From: Halichoerus grypus
Lineage: Eukaryota; Chordata; Mammalia; Carnivora; Phocidae
Reading direction: 5' to 3'
Assembly (NCBI RefSeq): GCF_964656455.1
Contig: NC_135715.1
Span: 145,507,935 to 145,571,934, forward strand
Length of the DNA stretch: 64,000 nt
Part shown: positions 45,900 through 57,276 of the stretch, piece by piece
How positions within the stretch are numbered: position 1 is the first letter of the stretch
Layout of the letters: the number at the start of each line of letters is the position of its first letter
The notes under the pieces: model-generated
What the model was told of the DNA's origin: nothing
Seen by the model: only the letters and a program-made list of their open reading frames with translations
Databases searched by the model: none
Position numbers and translations under genes: made by a program

Positions 45900-48060
45900 G
45901 GGTAAGCACATTTGCTTCTTAAGAACATCTGTCTAAGTTGTGTCACAAGCATGTCTGCTCATGATCTAACACTATATCATGGTCTAAACTCTATAGGAAG
46001 AGGTTTTCCTACTGTTTACAAGAAACAATTCATGATGAGCCGTAGACTTAAATGTAAAGTAAAAGGACAAAGCACTACAAGAAAAGATAGGAGACTATTT
46101 TTGTGACTTGGCATATACAAGAAATTTTGAAATGGGTCAAGAAAGAAATAAGCATAAGAAAACTGATTAACTAGACTTCATTAAAAGTAATAATTCTGCT
46201 CATTAAATACATCATCAAAAAAATGAATATGTAAAGCACAGACTGGGAGAAAATAGTTCCAAAATACATATCTGCAAGTACTGGTATCCAGGACATAGAG
46301 AGAACTTCCGTAACTTAATTTTTAAAAATTGGGGAAAAAATGAAATAAATATGTGAACAGACACTTCAGAAATGCAGAGCTAATAAGAATTTGAAAAAAA
46401 GGAATCTCAACATGAACAGTCCTCAGAGTGTTGCAATTTAAAACCAGTGAGATACAATGACATGCCTACAAAAATGACTAAAATTTAAAATTTAAAAAGA
46501 CTTAGAATACCTAGTGTTCCCAAGGATGTAGAGTTATCTGAACTCTCAGACACATTTTGTAGGGATGTAAATGGTGCATACTTTTGGGAAAAATAAATGA
46601 CAGTTTCTCATAAAACTAATCATGCATCATCCTATGACCTAATGTGATATCGGGATTAATAGTAAGAAATATATATTTGGTCTTTGCCTCCATTCCTGGT
46701 ACAAAGGTCCTAAAACCCTGGGAATTTCCTAAGTGATAAGAGTGATTAATGTGTCTTGATATTCATAACAAACTCCTGTCAACCTGAGTTTGTGTTATGA
46801 GGTGACTTTTGGAGAATCCCTAAGGATGAGGGCTGTTGCCAGGGGAACAAACCCTGTGATTGGAAGGTTGGAATTTTCAGCAACATCCCCAAGCCTCTGG
46901 GAAGAGGAGAAGGGCTGGAGATTGAGTTAATCACTAATGTCTAGTGATTTAATCAATCAGACCTACATAATGACGCCTCTAAAAAATCCTAACTGAAGGG
47001 GTTCAGAGAAATTCCAGAGCTGCTGGGAAAGTGATACACACAGAGAGAGCATGGAAGGTCCTCACCTCTTCTCACAGGCCTTGCCCTATGCATCTCTTCC
47101 ATCCATCTGTTCCTGAATTGTTATCTTTTTTGAGTAATAAACAGTAATCTAGTAAGTTGTTTTTCTGAGCACTGTGAGCTGTTCTAGCACATTAGTGAAC
47201 CTGAGGAGGGAGTCATGAGAATGTATTGCCAGATAGAGTACAGGTGATAACCAGATTGGCATCTGAAACTGGGGGAGAGAGATAATCTTGTAAGATTGAG
47301 TCCTTAACTCATGGGATCTGATACAAACTCCAAGTAGAGTGTCAGAAGCAAATTGAATTGCAGGACCCCCAATTTGTTTCAGAGAGTTATAGAATTGCTT
47401 AATACAAGGGGAAAAAAAAAAACCCCACACACCTGGTGTCAGAAGTGTTGGTGTGACTAAGAGTAGAGAGATAAGAAACAGAGCTTTTTCCTTTAGTTGG
47501 TGTAGAGAAGGAAACATTTTTGTCCTTTCACCCAACAGTTACACTTTTAGGTATTCACCCTAGAGAAATAAAAATATGTATACAGAAAAAGCCTTATGTA
47601 TAAATGTCTGTAGTAGTTTTACCTATGATTGCCAGAAACTAGAGGGAGCCCAGGTAATCCTCAATAGGGAAGTGAATATACAAATAGTGTTCTATTCATA
47701 AAATTGAATAATAGGAATACAAAGGAATGAAATGATATGTACAAAACCATGGACAATTCTTTGAAACGTAATGTTGAATGAAAGAATCGTTTCACAATGA
47801 CTACATACCATATGATTCAAAAGATACGACTTTCTAAAATCAGCAAAATTAACCAGTGATAAAAAATATCAAAACGGTACTTGCCTCTGGGGAATAAGAG
47901 AAGGACTGTGTAGGAAGGAGCATGGGGTGCATTTCTAACTGATAGTAATATTTTATATCTTAATAGGGACTTGAGATTATACAGGTGAATGTGTTTGACA
48001 AACTCAGTGAAATTGGGCATTTTATTTTTTGTACATTTTACATCAAAAGAAAAAAAGAAC
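45900..48060 (+). mobile_element. Ancient L1 (L1M/HAL1-like), sense, split by an LTR
   Basis: 45,990-46,642 corresponds to late ORF2 (AACTAGACTTCATTAAAAG, AAACCAGTGAGATACAATGAC). The text resumes at 47,531 (AACAGTTACACTTTTAGG) through the 3' UTR (TTGCCTCTGGGGAATAAG) to an A-rich end near 48,055. Removing the LTR restores a continuous L1 order. ORF2 is fully decayed. Confidence 0.8.
46643..47530 (+). mobile_element. Solo LTR inserted in ancient L1, sense
   Basis: An 888-bp element with TG...CA ends (TGTGATATCGGGATTAAT ... TTTTGTCCTTTCA) between CCTAA (46638-46642) and CCCAA (47531-47535). GAGTAATAAACAGTAATC near 47,133 carries the polyadenylation signal, followed by the TTTCTGAGCACTGTGAGCTG region. 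Family not named. The antisense 128-codon frame inside it is not a gene. Confidence 0.75.
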
Positions 48061-48150
48061 CTGAACTTTCATGATTTCCAGTTAATGATGCTAAGGTAAG
48101 TAGTGGGGGTGGAGCTTACTGATACTTTGATATTTATAAATTATAAGGTA

Positions 48151-48343
48151 GGGGCACCTGGGTGGCTCAGTTGGCTGAGCATCTGCCTTCGGCTCAGGTT
48201 GTGATCTTGGGGTCCTGGGATCAGGCCCCATGTCAAGCTCCTTGCTTAGGGGGGAATCTGCTTCTCCCTTTCCCTCTGCCCCCCGCCCCCCCGCTCCTGT
48301 GCATTCTCTCTCTCTGAAATAAATAAATAAAATCTTTAAAAAA
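48151..48343 (+). mobile_element. SINEC, sense
   Basis: Head GGGGCACCTGGGTGGCTCAG, a C-rich body (CCCCCCGCCCCCCCG), tail AATAAATAAATAAAATCTTT. The target duplication ATAAATTATAAGGTA at 48136-48150 and 48344-48358 is perfect. Confidence 0.96.
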
Positions 48344-48452
48344 ATAAATTATAAGGTAAATTGATGGAAGGATAAGGAGATAGATTAATATGTGATAAAG
48401 CAAATATTATGGTGATGAATATATATACAATGTGTTCACTATAAAATTCTTT

Positions 48453-48649
48453 TTTTTTTTTTTTAAAGATTTTATTTATTTATTTGAGAGAGCGAGAATG
48501 AGAGAGAGTACATGAGAGGGGGGAGGGTCAGAGGGAGAAGCAGGCTCCTCGCAGAGCAGGGAGCCGGATGTGGGACTCGATCCGGGGACTCCAGGATCAT
48601 GACCTGAGCCGAAGGCAGTTGCTTAACCAACTGAGCCACCCAGGCGCCC
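48453..48649 (-). mobile_element. SINEC, antisense
   Basis: T run, AAAGATTTTATTTATTTATT, GA-rich body, intact head GGGCGCCTGGGTGGCTCAGT on the minus strand. Target duplication TCACT(A/G)TAAAATTCTT at 48437-48452 and 48650-48665. Confidence 0.96.
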
Positions 48650-48665
48650 TCACTGTAAAATTCTT

Positions 48666-49330
48666 AAGCTAGGCTGTACATTGGAAAATTTTTGTGATTA
48701 AATATTAAAAACAATTTGGATTGTTTGGATTGACAAATGGCCACATAGTTGTTTGTTTAAGCAAATACTCTTAGTTGAAACCCCAGGTTTGCAGAAATTT
48801 GAAATCTTGAATCTACTTACATCTTTAGACTCATTTTAATTAAATAAAATGAGTTATAAAAAATAAAGATTTTAGTAGGTGTTTTATTAGTTAAAATACT
48901 TTAGTCTGTTTTTCTGTTTACATTTATATACAAAAAATATATCCTTATAATCAATTCCTATTTCAGACTTTATTTGACTCACTCTCAGGTATATTGTTAG
49001 TGTTACATGGTTGACAGTCTTGGGCTATTTCAAATGGAAAGAAACAACATAAGCACAATGATGCCCCTATACACTTGAAGTTTTAGTGTACTCATTGGTC
49101 CTTGATTACAGAATCCTGAAAATGAATTTCTATGCAGTTAGTATAATTATAGTAAATTTCAATAATTGATGCTTGCTTGAATAAAACTATGTGTTTTATC
49201 TACTGAGAGATGGAATGATGGATCAAGTGAGACATGAACTTATAAGTTCAGAAACATTGGTTGGCTTGTGAAAGACTTTTTGTGGTAAAGAGTAACCTTT
49301 TGAGGGAAGTCACATTGTTTTGGTATTATC
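48666..49330. other. Unassigned AT-rich sequence
   Basis: No gene or transposon recognised. Confidence 0.42.
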
Positions 49331-49345
49331 AAGAATGAAGTTTGC

Positions 49346-49590
49346 TGAAGGGGGGGATATTGGAGGGGGAGAGGAACCATGAGAGACTATGGACTCTGAG
49401 AAACAAACTGAGGGTTCTAGAGAGGAGGGGGTGGGGGGATGGGTTAGCCTGGTGATGGGTATTAAAGAGGGCATGTACTGCATGGAGCACTGGGTGTTAT
49501 ACACAGACAATGAATCATGGAACACTACATCAAAAACTAATGATGTACTGTATGGTGGTTAACATAACATAATAAAATTAAAAAAAAAAA
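49346..49590 (+). mobile_element. L1 3' end, 5'-truncated, sense, perfect target duplication
   Basis: GAACCATGAGAGACTATGGA, G-rich tract 49,420-49,442, GAGCACTGGGTGTTATACAC, AACACTACATCAAAAACTAA, A-rich tail. AAGAATGAAGTTTGC at 49331-49345 and 49591-49605 is identical. Very similar to the terminal UTR of the full-length L1 less than 1 kb away but in opposite orientation. Confidence 0.96.
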
Positions 49591-49696
49591 AAGAATGAAG
49601 TTTGCAATATAAGAAAATACCATAGCAATTTAGCATGAAAAAGTGAGCTAAAATCAGTCTACAAGAAACAAATACTTAAAAGACAACTTCACATCA

Positions 49697-49892
49697 GGGC
49701 ACCTGGGTGGCTCAGTCGTTAAGTGTCTGCCTTTGGCTCCCAGGGTCCTGGGATCGAGCCCCGCATCGGGCTCCCTGCTCCGCGGGAAGCCTGCTTCTTC
49801 CTCTCCCACTCCCCCTGCTTGTGTTCCCTCTCTCGCTGTGTCTGTCACATAAATAAATAAAATCTTTTAAAAAAAAAAAAGTCCTTAAAAAA
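49697..49892 (+). mobile_element. SINEC, sense, with a short internal deletion
   Basis: Same subfamily as the 9,116 and 19,020 copies but lacks about 11 bases (AGGTCATGATC) just upstream of the B box, giving GGCTCCCAGGGTCC. The tail contains an inner GTCCTT between A runs. The target duplication AAAAGACAACTTCACATCA at 49678-49696 and 49893-49911 is perfect over 19 bp. Confidence 0.97.
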
Positions 49893-49911
49893 AAAAGACA
49901 ACTTCACATCA

Positions 49912-50216
49912 TCATTAATATGTGATTAGTTTTAACACTGATAAATATCATTTATTTTTCTTTTTGGTTAAGGCCAAAATAGATTAAATGGAACACATTT
50001 GGAATACACAAAAAGATGAAATTCTAGGGAATTAAGTGCAATTGATTATTTTGTGGGATAACTGTGAACTGATTTCCTTGGTGGTAATTTCAAGTAGACT
50101 AAATTCTCATCTGGCAAGAATAGTTTTATGTAGTATAGAGATATAGAATAAAGAATTTCTTAAATGCTTTGAGGTTCTATATTCAAAGATTGCCCCCAAA
50201 ATATATGATGACCTTT
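49912..50216. other. Unassigned sequence
   Basis: AT-rich. Nothing recognised before the full-length L1. Confidence 0.42.
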
Positions 50217-50233
50217 ACAATACATAAGTTTTA
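50217..50233. repeat. L1 target-site duplication, left copy
   Basis: ACAATACATAAGTTTTA, matching ACAATACGTAAGTTTTA at the other end with one mismatch of 17. Confidence 0.93.
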
Positions 50234-50711
50234 TTTACTTATTTATTTATTTATTTATTTAATTATGTTATGTTAATCACCATACATTACATCATTAGTT
50301 TTTAATGTAGTGTTCCATGATTCATTGTTTGTGTATAACACCCAGTGCTCCATGCAGTATGTGCCCTGTTTAATACCCATCACCAGACTAACCCATCCCC
50401 CCACCCCCCTCCCCTCGGGAACCCTCAGTTTGTTTCTTAGAGTCCATAGTCTCTCATGGTTCATCGCCCCGTCTGATTTTCCCCCCTTCATTCTTCCCTT
50501 CCTGCTATCTTCTTCTTCTTCTTCTTTTTTTTTTTACATATAATGTATTATTTGTTTCAGAGGTACAGATCTGTGATTCAACAGTCTTACAGAATTCACA
50601 GTGCTCACCATAGCACATACCCTCCCCAATGTCTATCACCCTGCCACCCCATCCCTCCCACCCCCCACCACTCCAGCAACCCTCAGTTTGTTTCCTGAGA
50701 TTAAGAATTCC
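50234..50711 (-). other. L1 3' UTR with two related blocks
   Basis: Two blocks share AACCCTCAGTTTGTTTC followed by a C-rich tract: one near 50,270-50,470, the other near 50,540-50,710. On the element's own strand both contain G-rich tracts (around 50,398-50,416 and 50,658-50,671), a known feature of L1 3' UTRs and a possible G-quadruplex. A TTC/T-rich stretch (50,507-50,535) joins them. Confidence 0.85.
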
Positions 50712-53700
50712 TCATATCAGTGAGGTTATATGATACATGTCTTTCTCTGATTGACTTATTTCACTCAGCATAATACCCTCCAGTTCCATCCACGTCATTG
50801 CAAATGGCAAGATTTCATTCCTTTTGATGGCTGCATAATATTCCATTGTATATATATATACACCACTTCTTCTTTATCCATTCATCTGTCGATGGACATC
50901 TTGGCTCTTTCCAGAGTTTGGCTATTGTGGACATTGCTGCTATAAACATCAGGGTGCATGTACCCCTTTGGAATCCCTATATTTGTATCTTTGGGGTAAA
51001 TACCCAGTAGTGCAATTGCTGGGTCGTAGGGTAGCTCTATTTTCAACTTTTTGAGGCACCTCCATACTGTTTTCCAGAGTGGCTGCACCAGCTTGCATTC
51101 CCACCAACAGTGGAGGAGGGTTCCCCTTTCTCCGCATCCCCGCCAAATCTGTCATTTCCTGACTTGTTAATTTTAGCCATTCTGACTGGTGTGAGGTGGT
51201 ATCTCATTGAGGTTTTGATTTGGATTTCCCTGATGCCGAGCGATGTTGAGCACTTTTTCATGTGTCTGTTGGCCATTTGCATGTCTTCTTTGCAAAAATG
51301 TCTGTTCATGTCTTCTGCCCATTTCTTGATTGGATCATTTGTTCTTTGGGAGTTGAGTTTAATAAGTCTTTATAGATTTTGGATACTAACCCTTTATCTG
51401 ATATGTCATTTGCAAATATCTTCTTCCATTCTGTCGGTTGTCTTTTGGTTTTCTTGACTGTTTCTTTTGCTGTGCAAAAGCTTTTTATCTTGATGAAGTC
51501 CCAATAGTTCATTTTTGCCCTTGCTTCCCTTGCCTTTGGTGATGTTTCTAGGAAGAAGTTGTTGTGGCTGAGATCGAAGAGATTGCTGCCTGTGTTCTCC
51601 TTTAGGATTTTGATGGACTCCTGTCTCACATTTAGGTCTTTCAACCATTTTGAGTCTATTTTTGTGTGTGGTGTAAGGAAATGGTCCAGTTTCATTCTGC
51701 ATGTGGCTGTCCAATTTTCCAAACACCATTTAGTAAAGAGACTGCCTTTTTTCCATTGGGCATTCTTTCCTTCTTTGTCAAAGTTTAGTTGACCATAGAG
51801 TTGAGGGTCCATTTCTGGGCTCTCTATTCTGTTCCATTGATCTATGTGTCTGTTTTTGTGCCAGTACCATACTGTCTTGATGATTACAGCTTTGTAATAG
51901 AGCTTGAAGTCCGGAACTGTGATGCCACCAGCTTTGCTTTTCTTTTCAACATTCCTCTGGGTATTTGGGGTCTTTTCTGGTTCCATACAAATTTTAGGAT
52001 TATTTGTTCCATTTCTTTGAAAAAAGTGGATGGTATTTTGATAAGGATTGCATTGAATGTGTAGATTGCTCTAGGTAGCATTGACATCTTCACAACATTT
52101 GTTCTTCCAATCCATGAGCATGGAATGTTTTTCCAATTCTTTGTGTCTTCCTCAATTACTTTCATGAGTATTTTATAGTTTTCTGAGTACATATTCTTTG
52201 CCTCTTTGGTTAGATTTATTCCTAGGTATCTTATGGTTTTGGGTGCAATTGTAAATGGGATCAACTCCTTAATTTCTCTTTCTTCTGTCTTGTTGTTGGT
52301 GTATAGGAATGCCACTGATTTCTGTGCATTGATTTTATATCCTGCCACTTCACTGAATTCCTGTATGAGTTCTAGCAGTTTTGGGGTGGAGTCTTTTGGG
52401 TTTTCCACATAAAGTATCATATCATTTGCAAAGAGTGAGAGTTTGACTTCTTCTTTGCCGATTTGGATGACTTTTATTTCTTTTTGTTGTCCGATTGCTG
52501 TGGCTAGGACTTCTAATACTATGTTGAATAGCAGTGGTGATAGTGGACATCCCTGCCACATTCCTGACCTTAGGGGGAAAGCTCTCAGTTTTTCCCCATT
52601 GAGAATGATATTTGCTGTGGGTTTTTCATAGATGGCTTTTATGATATTGAGGTATGTACCCTCGATCCCTATACTCTGAAGAGTTTTGATCAAGAAAGGA
52701 TGCTGTACTTTGTCAAATGCTTTTTCTGCATCTATTGAGAGGATCATATGGTTCTTGTTCTTTCTTTTATTAATGTATTGTATCGCATTGATTGATTTGC
52801 GGATGTTGAACCAACCTTGCAGCCCAGGGGTAAATCCCACTTAGTCGTGGTGAATAATCCTTTTAATGTACTGTTGGATCCTATTGGGTAGTATTTTGGT
52901 GAGAATTTTTGCATCCATGTTCATCAAGGATATTGGTCTGTAATTCTCCTTTTTGATGGGGTCTTTGTCTGGTTTTGGGATCAAGGTAATGGTGGCCTCA
53001 TAAAATGAGTTTGGAAGTTTTCCTTCCATTTCTATTTTTTGGAACAGTTTCAGAAGAATAGGTATTAATTCTTCTTAAAATGTTTGGTAGAATTCCCCTG
53101 GGAAGCCACCTGGCCCTGGGCTTTTGTTTGTTGGGAGATTTTTGATGACTGCTTCAATTTCCTTAGTGGTTATAGGTCTGTTCAGGTTTTCTATTTCCTC
53201 CTGGTTCAGTTTTGGTAGTTTATACATCTCTAGGAATGCATCCATTTCTTCCAGATTATCTAATTTGCTGGCATGTAGTTGCTCATAATATGTTCTTATA
53301 ATTGTTTGTATTTCTTTGGTAATGGTTGTGATCTCTCCTCTTTCATTCATGATTTTGTTGATTTGGGTCATTTCTCTTTTCTTTTTGATAAGTCTGGCCA
53401 GGGGTTTATCAATCTTGTTAATTCTTTCAAAGAACCAGCTCCTAGTTTTGTTGATCTGTTCTACTGTTCTTTTGGTTTCTATTTCATGGATTTCTGCTCT
53501 GATCTTTATGATTTCTCTTCTCCTGCTGGCTTTAGGCTTTATTTGCTGTTCTTTCTCCAGCTCCTTTAGGTGTAGGGTTAGGTTGTGTACTTGAGACCTT
53601 TCTTATTTCTTGAGAAAGGCTTGTATTGCTATATACTTTCCTCTTAGGACTGCCTTTGCTGCATCCCAAAGATTTTGAACAGTTGTGTTTTCATTTTCTT

Positions 53701-54527
53701 TGGTTTCTATGAATTTTTTTAATTCTTCTTTAATTTCCTGGTTGACCCATTCATTCTTTAGTAGGATGCTCTTTAGCCTCCATGTATTTGAGTTCTTTCC
53801 GACTTTCCTCTTGTGATTGAGTTCTAGTTTCAAAGCATTGTGGTCTGAAAATAGGCAGGGAATGATCCCAATCTTTTGATACCAGTTGAGACCTGATTTG
53901 TGACCTAGGATGTGATCTATTCTGGAGAATGTTCCATGGGCCCTAGAGAAGAATGTGTATTCTGTTGCTTTGGGATGGAATGTTCTGAATATATCTGTGA
54001 AGTCCATTTGGTCCAGTGTGTCATTTAAAGTCTTTATTTCCTTGTTGATCTTTTGCTTAGATGATCTGTCCATTTCAGTGAGGGGGGTGTTAAAGTCCCC
54101 CACTATTACTGTATTGTTGTCGATGTGTTTCTTTGCTTTTGTTATTAATTGGCTTATATAATTGGCTGCTCCCATGTTACGGTCATAGATATTTACAATT
54201 GTTAGATCTTCTTGTTGGATAGACCCTTTAAGTATGATATAGTGTCCTTCCTCATCTCTTATTACAGTCTTTGGTTTAAAATCTAATTTGTCTGATATAA
54301 GGATGGCCATCCCAGCTTCCTTTTGGTGTCCATTAGCATGGTAAATGGTTTTCCACCCCCTCACTTTCAATCTGGGGGTGTCTTTGGGTCTAAAATGAGT
54401 CTCTTGCAGACAGCGTATCAATGGGTTTTGTTTTTTTTATCCAATCTGATACCCTGTGTCTTTTGATTGGGGCATTTAGCCCATTTACATTCAGGGTAAT
54501 TGTTGAGAGAGATGAATTTAGTGCCAT
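50712..54527 (-). pseudogene. L1 ORF2 (endonuclease-reverse transcriptase) pseudogene
   Basis: In intact L1s this protein nicks target DNA and copies L1 RNA onto it. Start ATG at 54527-54525 (begins MALNSSLSTITLNVNGLNAP) and expected stop TGA at 50714-50712 give 3,816 nt, normal for the family. The endonuclease part (54,421-53,603) keeps GDFNT and the late SDHN motif. The reverse transcriptase part (52,840-51,884) keeps the [11 protein letters not shown] motif, but the catalytic FADD reads FAND (52432-52421). The frame is broken: extra A near 54,428, stops near 53,600, 53,074 and 52,841, and later shifts near 51,987, 51,310 and 51,090. Confidence 0.93.
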
Positions 54528-54608
54528 TGTAAAGCCTGTAAGGTGACTGTTACTGTATATTGTCTGTGTTCCTTTCTGGTCGATGTTACTTTTAGGCTCT
54601 CTCTTTGC

Positions 54609-55504
54609 TTAGCGGACCCCTTTCAATATTTCTTGTAGGGCTGGTTTTGTGTTTGCAAATTCCTTAGTTTTTGATTGTCCTAGAAGCTTTTTATCTCTCC
54701 TTGTATTTTCAGTGACAGCCTAGCTGGATATAGTATTCTTGGCTGCATATTTTTCTCATTTAGTGCTCCGACTATATCATGCCAGTCCTTTCTGGCCTGC
54801 CAGGTCTCTGTGGATAGGTCTGTTGCCAATCTAATGTTTCTACCATTGTAGGTTACAGTTGTCTTCTCCCGAGCTGCTTTCAAGATTTTCTCTTTGTCTC
54901 TGTGACTCGTAAGTTTTACTATTAGATGTCGGGGTGTTGACCTATTTTTATTGATTTTGAGGGGGTTCTCTGTGCCTCCTGGATTTTGATGCCTATTTCC
55001 TTCCCCAAATTAGGGAAGTTCTCTGCTATAATTTGCTCCAATATACCTTCTGCCCCTCTCTCTCTTTCTTCTTCTTCTGGGATCCCAATTATTCTAATAT
55101 TGTTTCGTCTCATGGTATCACTTATCTCTCAAATTCTGCCCTCATGATCCAGTAGTTGTTTATCTCTCTTTTTCTCAGCTTCTTTATTTTCCACCATTTG
55201 GTCTTCTATATCACAAATTCTCTCTTCTGCCTCATTTATCCTAGCAGTTAGAGCCTCCATTTTTTATTGCACCTCATTAATAGCCTTTTTGATTTCGACT
55301 TGGTTAGATTTTAGTTCTTTTATTTCTCCAGAAAGGTTTTCTCTAGTAACTTCCATGCTTTTTTCAAGCCCAGCTAGTATCTTTAAGATCATCATTCTGA
55401 ACTCTAGTTCTGACATCTTACTAATGTCCATATTGATTAGGTCCCTGGCAGTCGGGACTGCCTCTTGTTCTTTGTTTTGAGGTGATTTTTTTCTATCTTG
55501 TCAT
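54609..55504 (-). pseudogene. L1 ORF1 (RNA-binding chaperone) pseudogene
   Basis: ORF1 protein coats L1 RNA. The start ATG is at 55504-55502 and the expected stop TAA at 54611-54609. Codon 4 is already a stop (ATG ACA AGA TAG). Another in-frame stop follows INEVQ near 55,267, and a further stop follows GEIKSF near 54,681, with a frameshift close by. Recognisable pieces are MDISKMSELEFRMMILKILA (N-terminal), RRNNIRIIGIPEEEERERGA (55,113 downward, RRM entry) and the C-terminal REKTTVTYNGRNIRLATDLS region (54,883 downward). Confidence 0.9.
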
Positions 55505-57276
55505 TTTGTCCAGAGAATAGATGAATGAGATAACAAAATGCTAATAGGGTAACAATGTCGCCAGAAAAATATACACTAAACAAATCAGAAAAGACCTGAA
55601 ACCGGGAGAAAAGAAAAAAGAAAAAAAAAAAAAAAAGAAAAAGAAAAAGATAACAACAACAACAACAACAACAACAGAATATGATCAGATATGATCAGTT
55701 TGGTGCATAGATCAGTGCACACATGAGATTTTTGGCATTTTTTGGCCTGTTAGAAGAAAGTGCCTCCCAAAATTTTAAAGAAAGAAAAACTTATATATGT
55801 ACAAAAATAAGGGTTAATACGATGAAGGGATGGAATATGACTGTAAAGATGAAAATTATAAAAGATTTTATAAACGGAATTGATAAGAAGTTGGTTGAAA
55901 AAAGAAAGAAGAGGATAAAAAAAAGAAAAAAAAGGGAGAGAATGTGATCAGGCAAGAGACTAGAACAAAGCCATACACTAGAGATTTAGGGTATATTTTG
56001 GTCTTTTAGAAATAACTGTATCCCAAGATTTTAAAGAGAGAAAAACTTATATATATATATATATAATAAGGTTAACTACTATGAAGGGATAGAATATGAC
56101 TATAAAAATGAAAAATAAAAAAGATTTTTTAAAAAAGGATTGATAAGATGTTGGTTGAAAAAGCGAAAAAGAAAAATTCAAAAAAAAAAGTTAAAAAAAA
56201 TTAACTTTGAAAGACTAAAGAATCATGGGAAAAAAGCCATGAATTCTATGTGCAGTATTCCCCTAGCATGGAGTTCTGCCGTTCTCATTGATTGGTAAAC
56301 TTGGTCTTGGCTGGCTGTTCTTGCTGATCTTCAGTGGGAGGGGCCTGTTGCCGTGGTTCCCAAATGTCTTTGCTGGAGGCGGAATTGCCCCACCCTTGCC
56401 GGTCTAGGCTAAGTAATCTGCTCGGGTTTGCTCTTGGGAGCTTTTGTTCCCTGCAAGCTTTCCGTACAGCTTTGAGGACGAGAGTGAAAATGGTGACTTC
56501 CCAGTCTCCGCCCCGGAGGCCGAGAACTCCTCAGTGAGTCCCCAGAGAAAAGCAGTCAATCACTCCTGTCTTTCGAGTCTCCGGCCGCACTCCGTGCTCA
56601 CCCAGCCTGTGACCGAGTGTTTCTATCTCTGGCACCCCACCCCATATGTAGTCTCCAAACCCAGCAGATCCCTGAGGTGCGCTCCCATGCCGCTCCTCCC
56701 AGGGGAGGAAGGGGAGTCTCCCTGGATCTACCGCTTGTTGGGTCCCTGCTGGAGGAGCAGTGGCCTGACTGTGCCGCGGATCACGGTTTATGGCAACCCC
56801 GAGCTGAGAGCCCGCTCCTCGGCTCCATCTCTGCAGCTGGCTTCCCCGCTCTGATACCTGGGAGCTCTGCCGCACTCAGGCACCCCTGGTCTTTCTGTGA
56901 CCCTGAGGGTCTTGAGACCACACTGTCCCATGAGGGTTCCACCCCCCGCTTAGCCACTGGAGCGATGTCGCTCAACGGAGCAGACTTCTAAAAGTTCTGA
57001 TTTTGTGCTCCACGGCTCTATCACTTGCTAGTAGTGGCTGAGGAGGCTCCCTCTCCCGCTGTCTATCTTCCCGAATATCACCTCAGATCCACTTCTCCAC
57101 ATGTCCTACCTTCCAGAAAGTGGTCGCTTTTCTGTTCAGAGAGTTGCTGCTATTCTTTTCTTTGATCTCCTGTTGAGTTCGTAGGTGTTTAGAATGGTTT
57201 GATCCCTACCTAGCTGAATTCCTGGGATCAGATGAAATCCAAGTCTCCTATTCCTCTGCCATCTTGCTCCTCCCCT
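55505..57276 (-). promoter_or_regulatory. L1 5' UTR (internal promoter region)
   Basis: About 1.8 kb upstream of ORF1. The distal part (56,330-57,276) is clearly more GC- and CpG-rich than the rest of the window, as L1 promoters usually are. The proximal part is A-rich with (CAA)n at 55,652-55,676 and TA repeats at 56,049-56,064. Two versions of a block containing GGCATTTTTTGG/TTTTGGTCTTTTAG and AATATGAC (55,730-55,870 and 55,990-56,115) suggest an internal duplication. The frames of 114-136 codons here are not genes. Promoter activity is inferred from family knowledge only. Confidence 0.75.

Larger units (their letters stand above)
50234..57276 (-). mobile_element. Full-length carnivore LINE-1, antisense
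   Basis: About 7.0 kb with all parts in order on the minus strand: a 5' UTR beginning GGGGAGGAGCAAGATGGCAG (57,276 downward), ORF1 remnant, ORF2 remnant, a G-rich 3' UTR and an AATAAATAAATAAATAAATA-type tail. Target-site duplications bound it. It is the only L1 here that keeps its 5' end. Both ORFs are broken, so it cannot move itself; it could still carry an L1 internal promoter in its 5' UTR. It serves as a ruler for the truncated L1s in the window. Confidence 0.97.

Noticed and set aside
47149..47535. 128-codon antisense frame with a hydrophobic start resembling a signal peptide
   Set aside because: It is the reverse strand of a solo LTR; no domain, and the LTR ends explain the sequence.
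51306..52840. Long antisense frames (226 and 318 codons) with clear reverse transcriptase similarity
   Set aside because: Not separate genes or a domesticated enzyme: they are pieces of one broken L1 ORF2, and the catalytic motif is mutated.
53603..54421. 272-codon frame with an intact-looking endonuclease domain
   Set aside because: It is the L1 ORF2 endonuclease, cut off by a frameshift upstream and a stop downstream. No sign of separate use.
56444..56991. Overlapping frames of 114-136 codons on both strands in GC-rich DNA
   Set aside because: They lie in the 5' UTR of the full-length L1, are present on both strands because of GC content, and match no ORF of L1.
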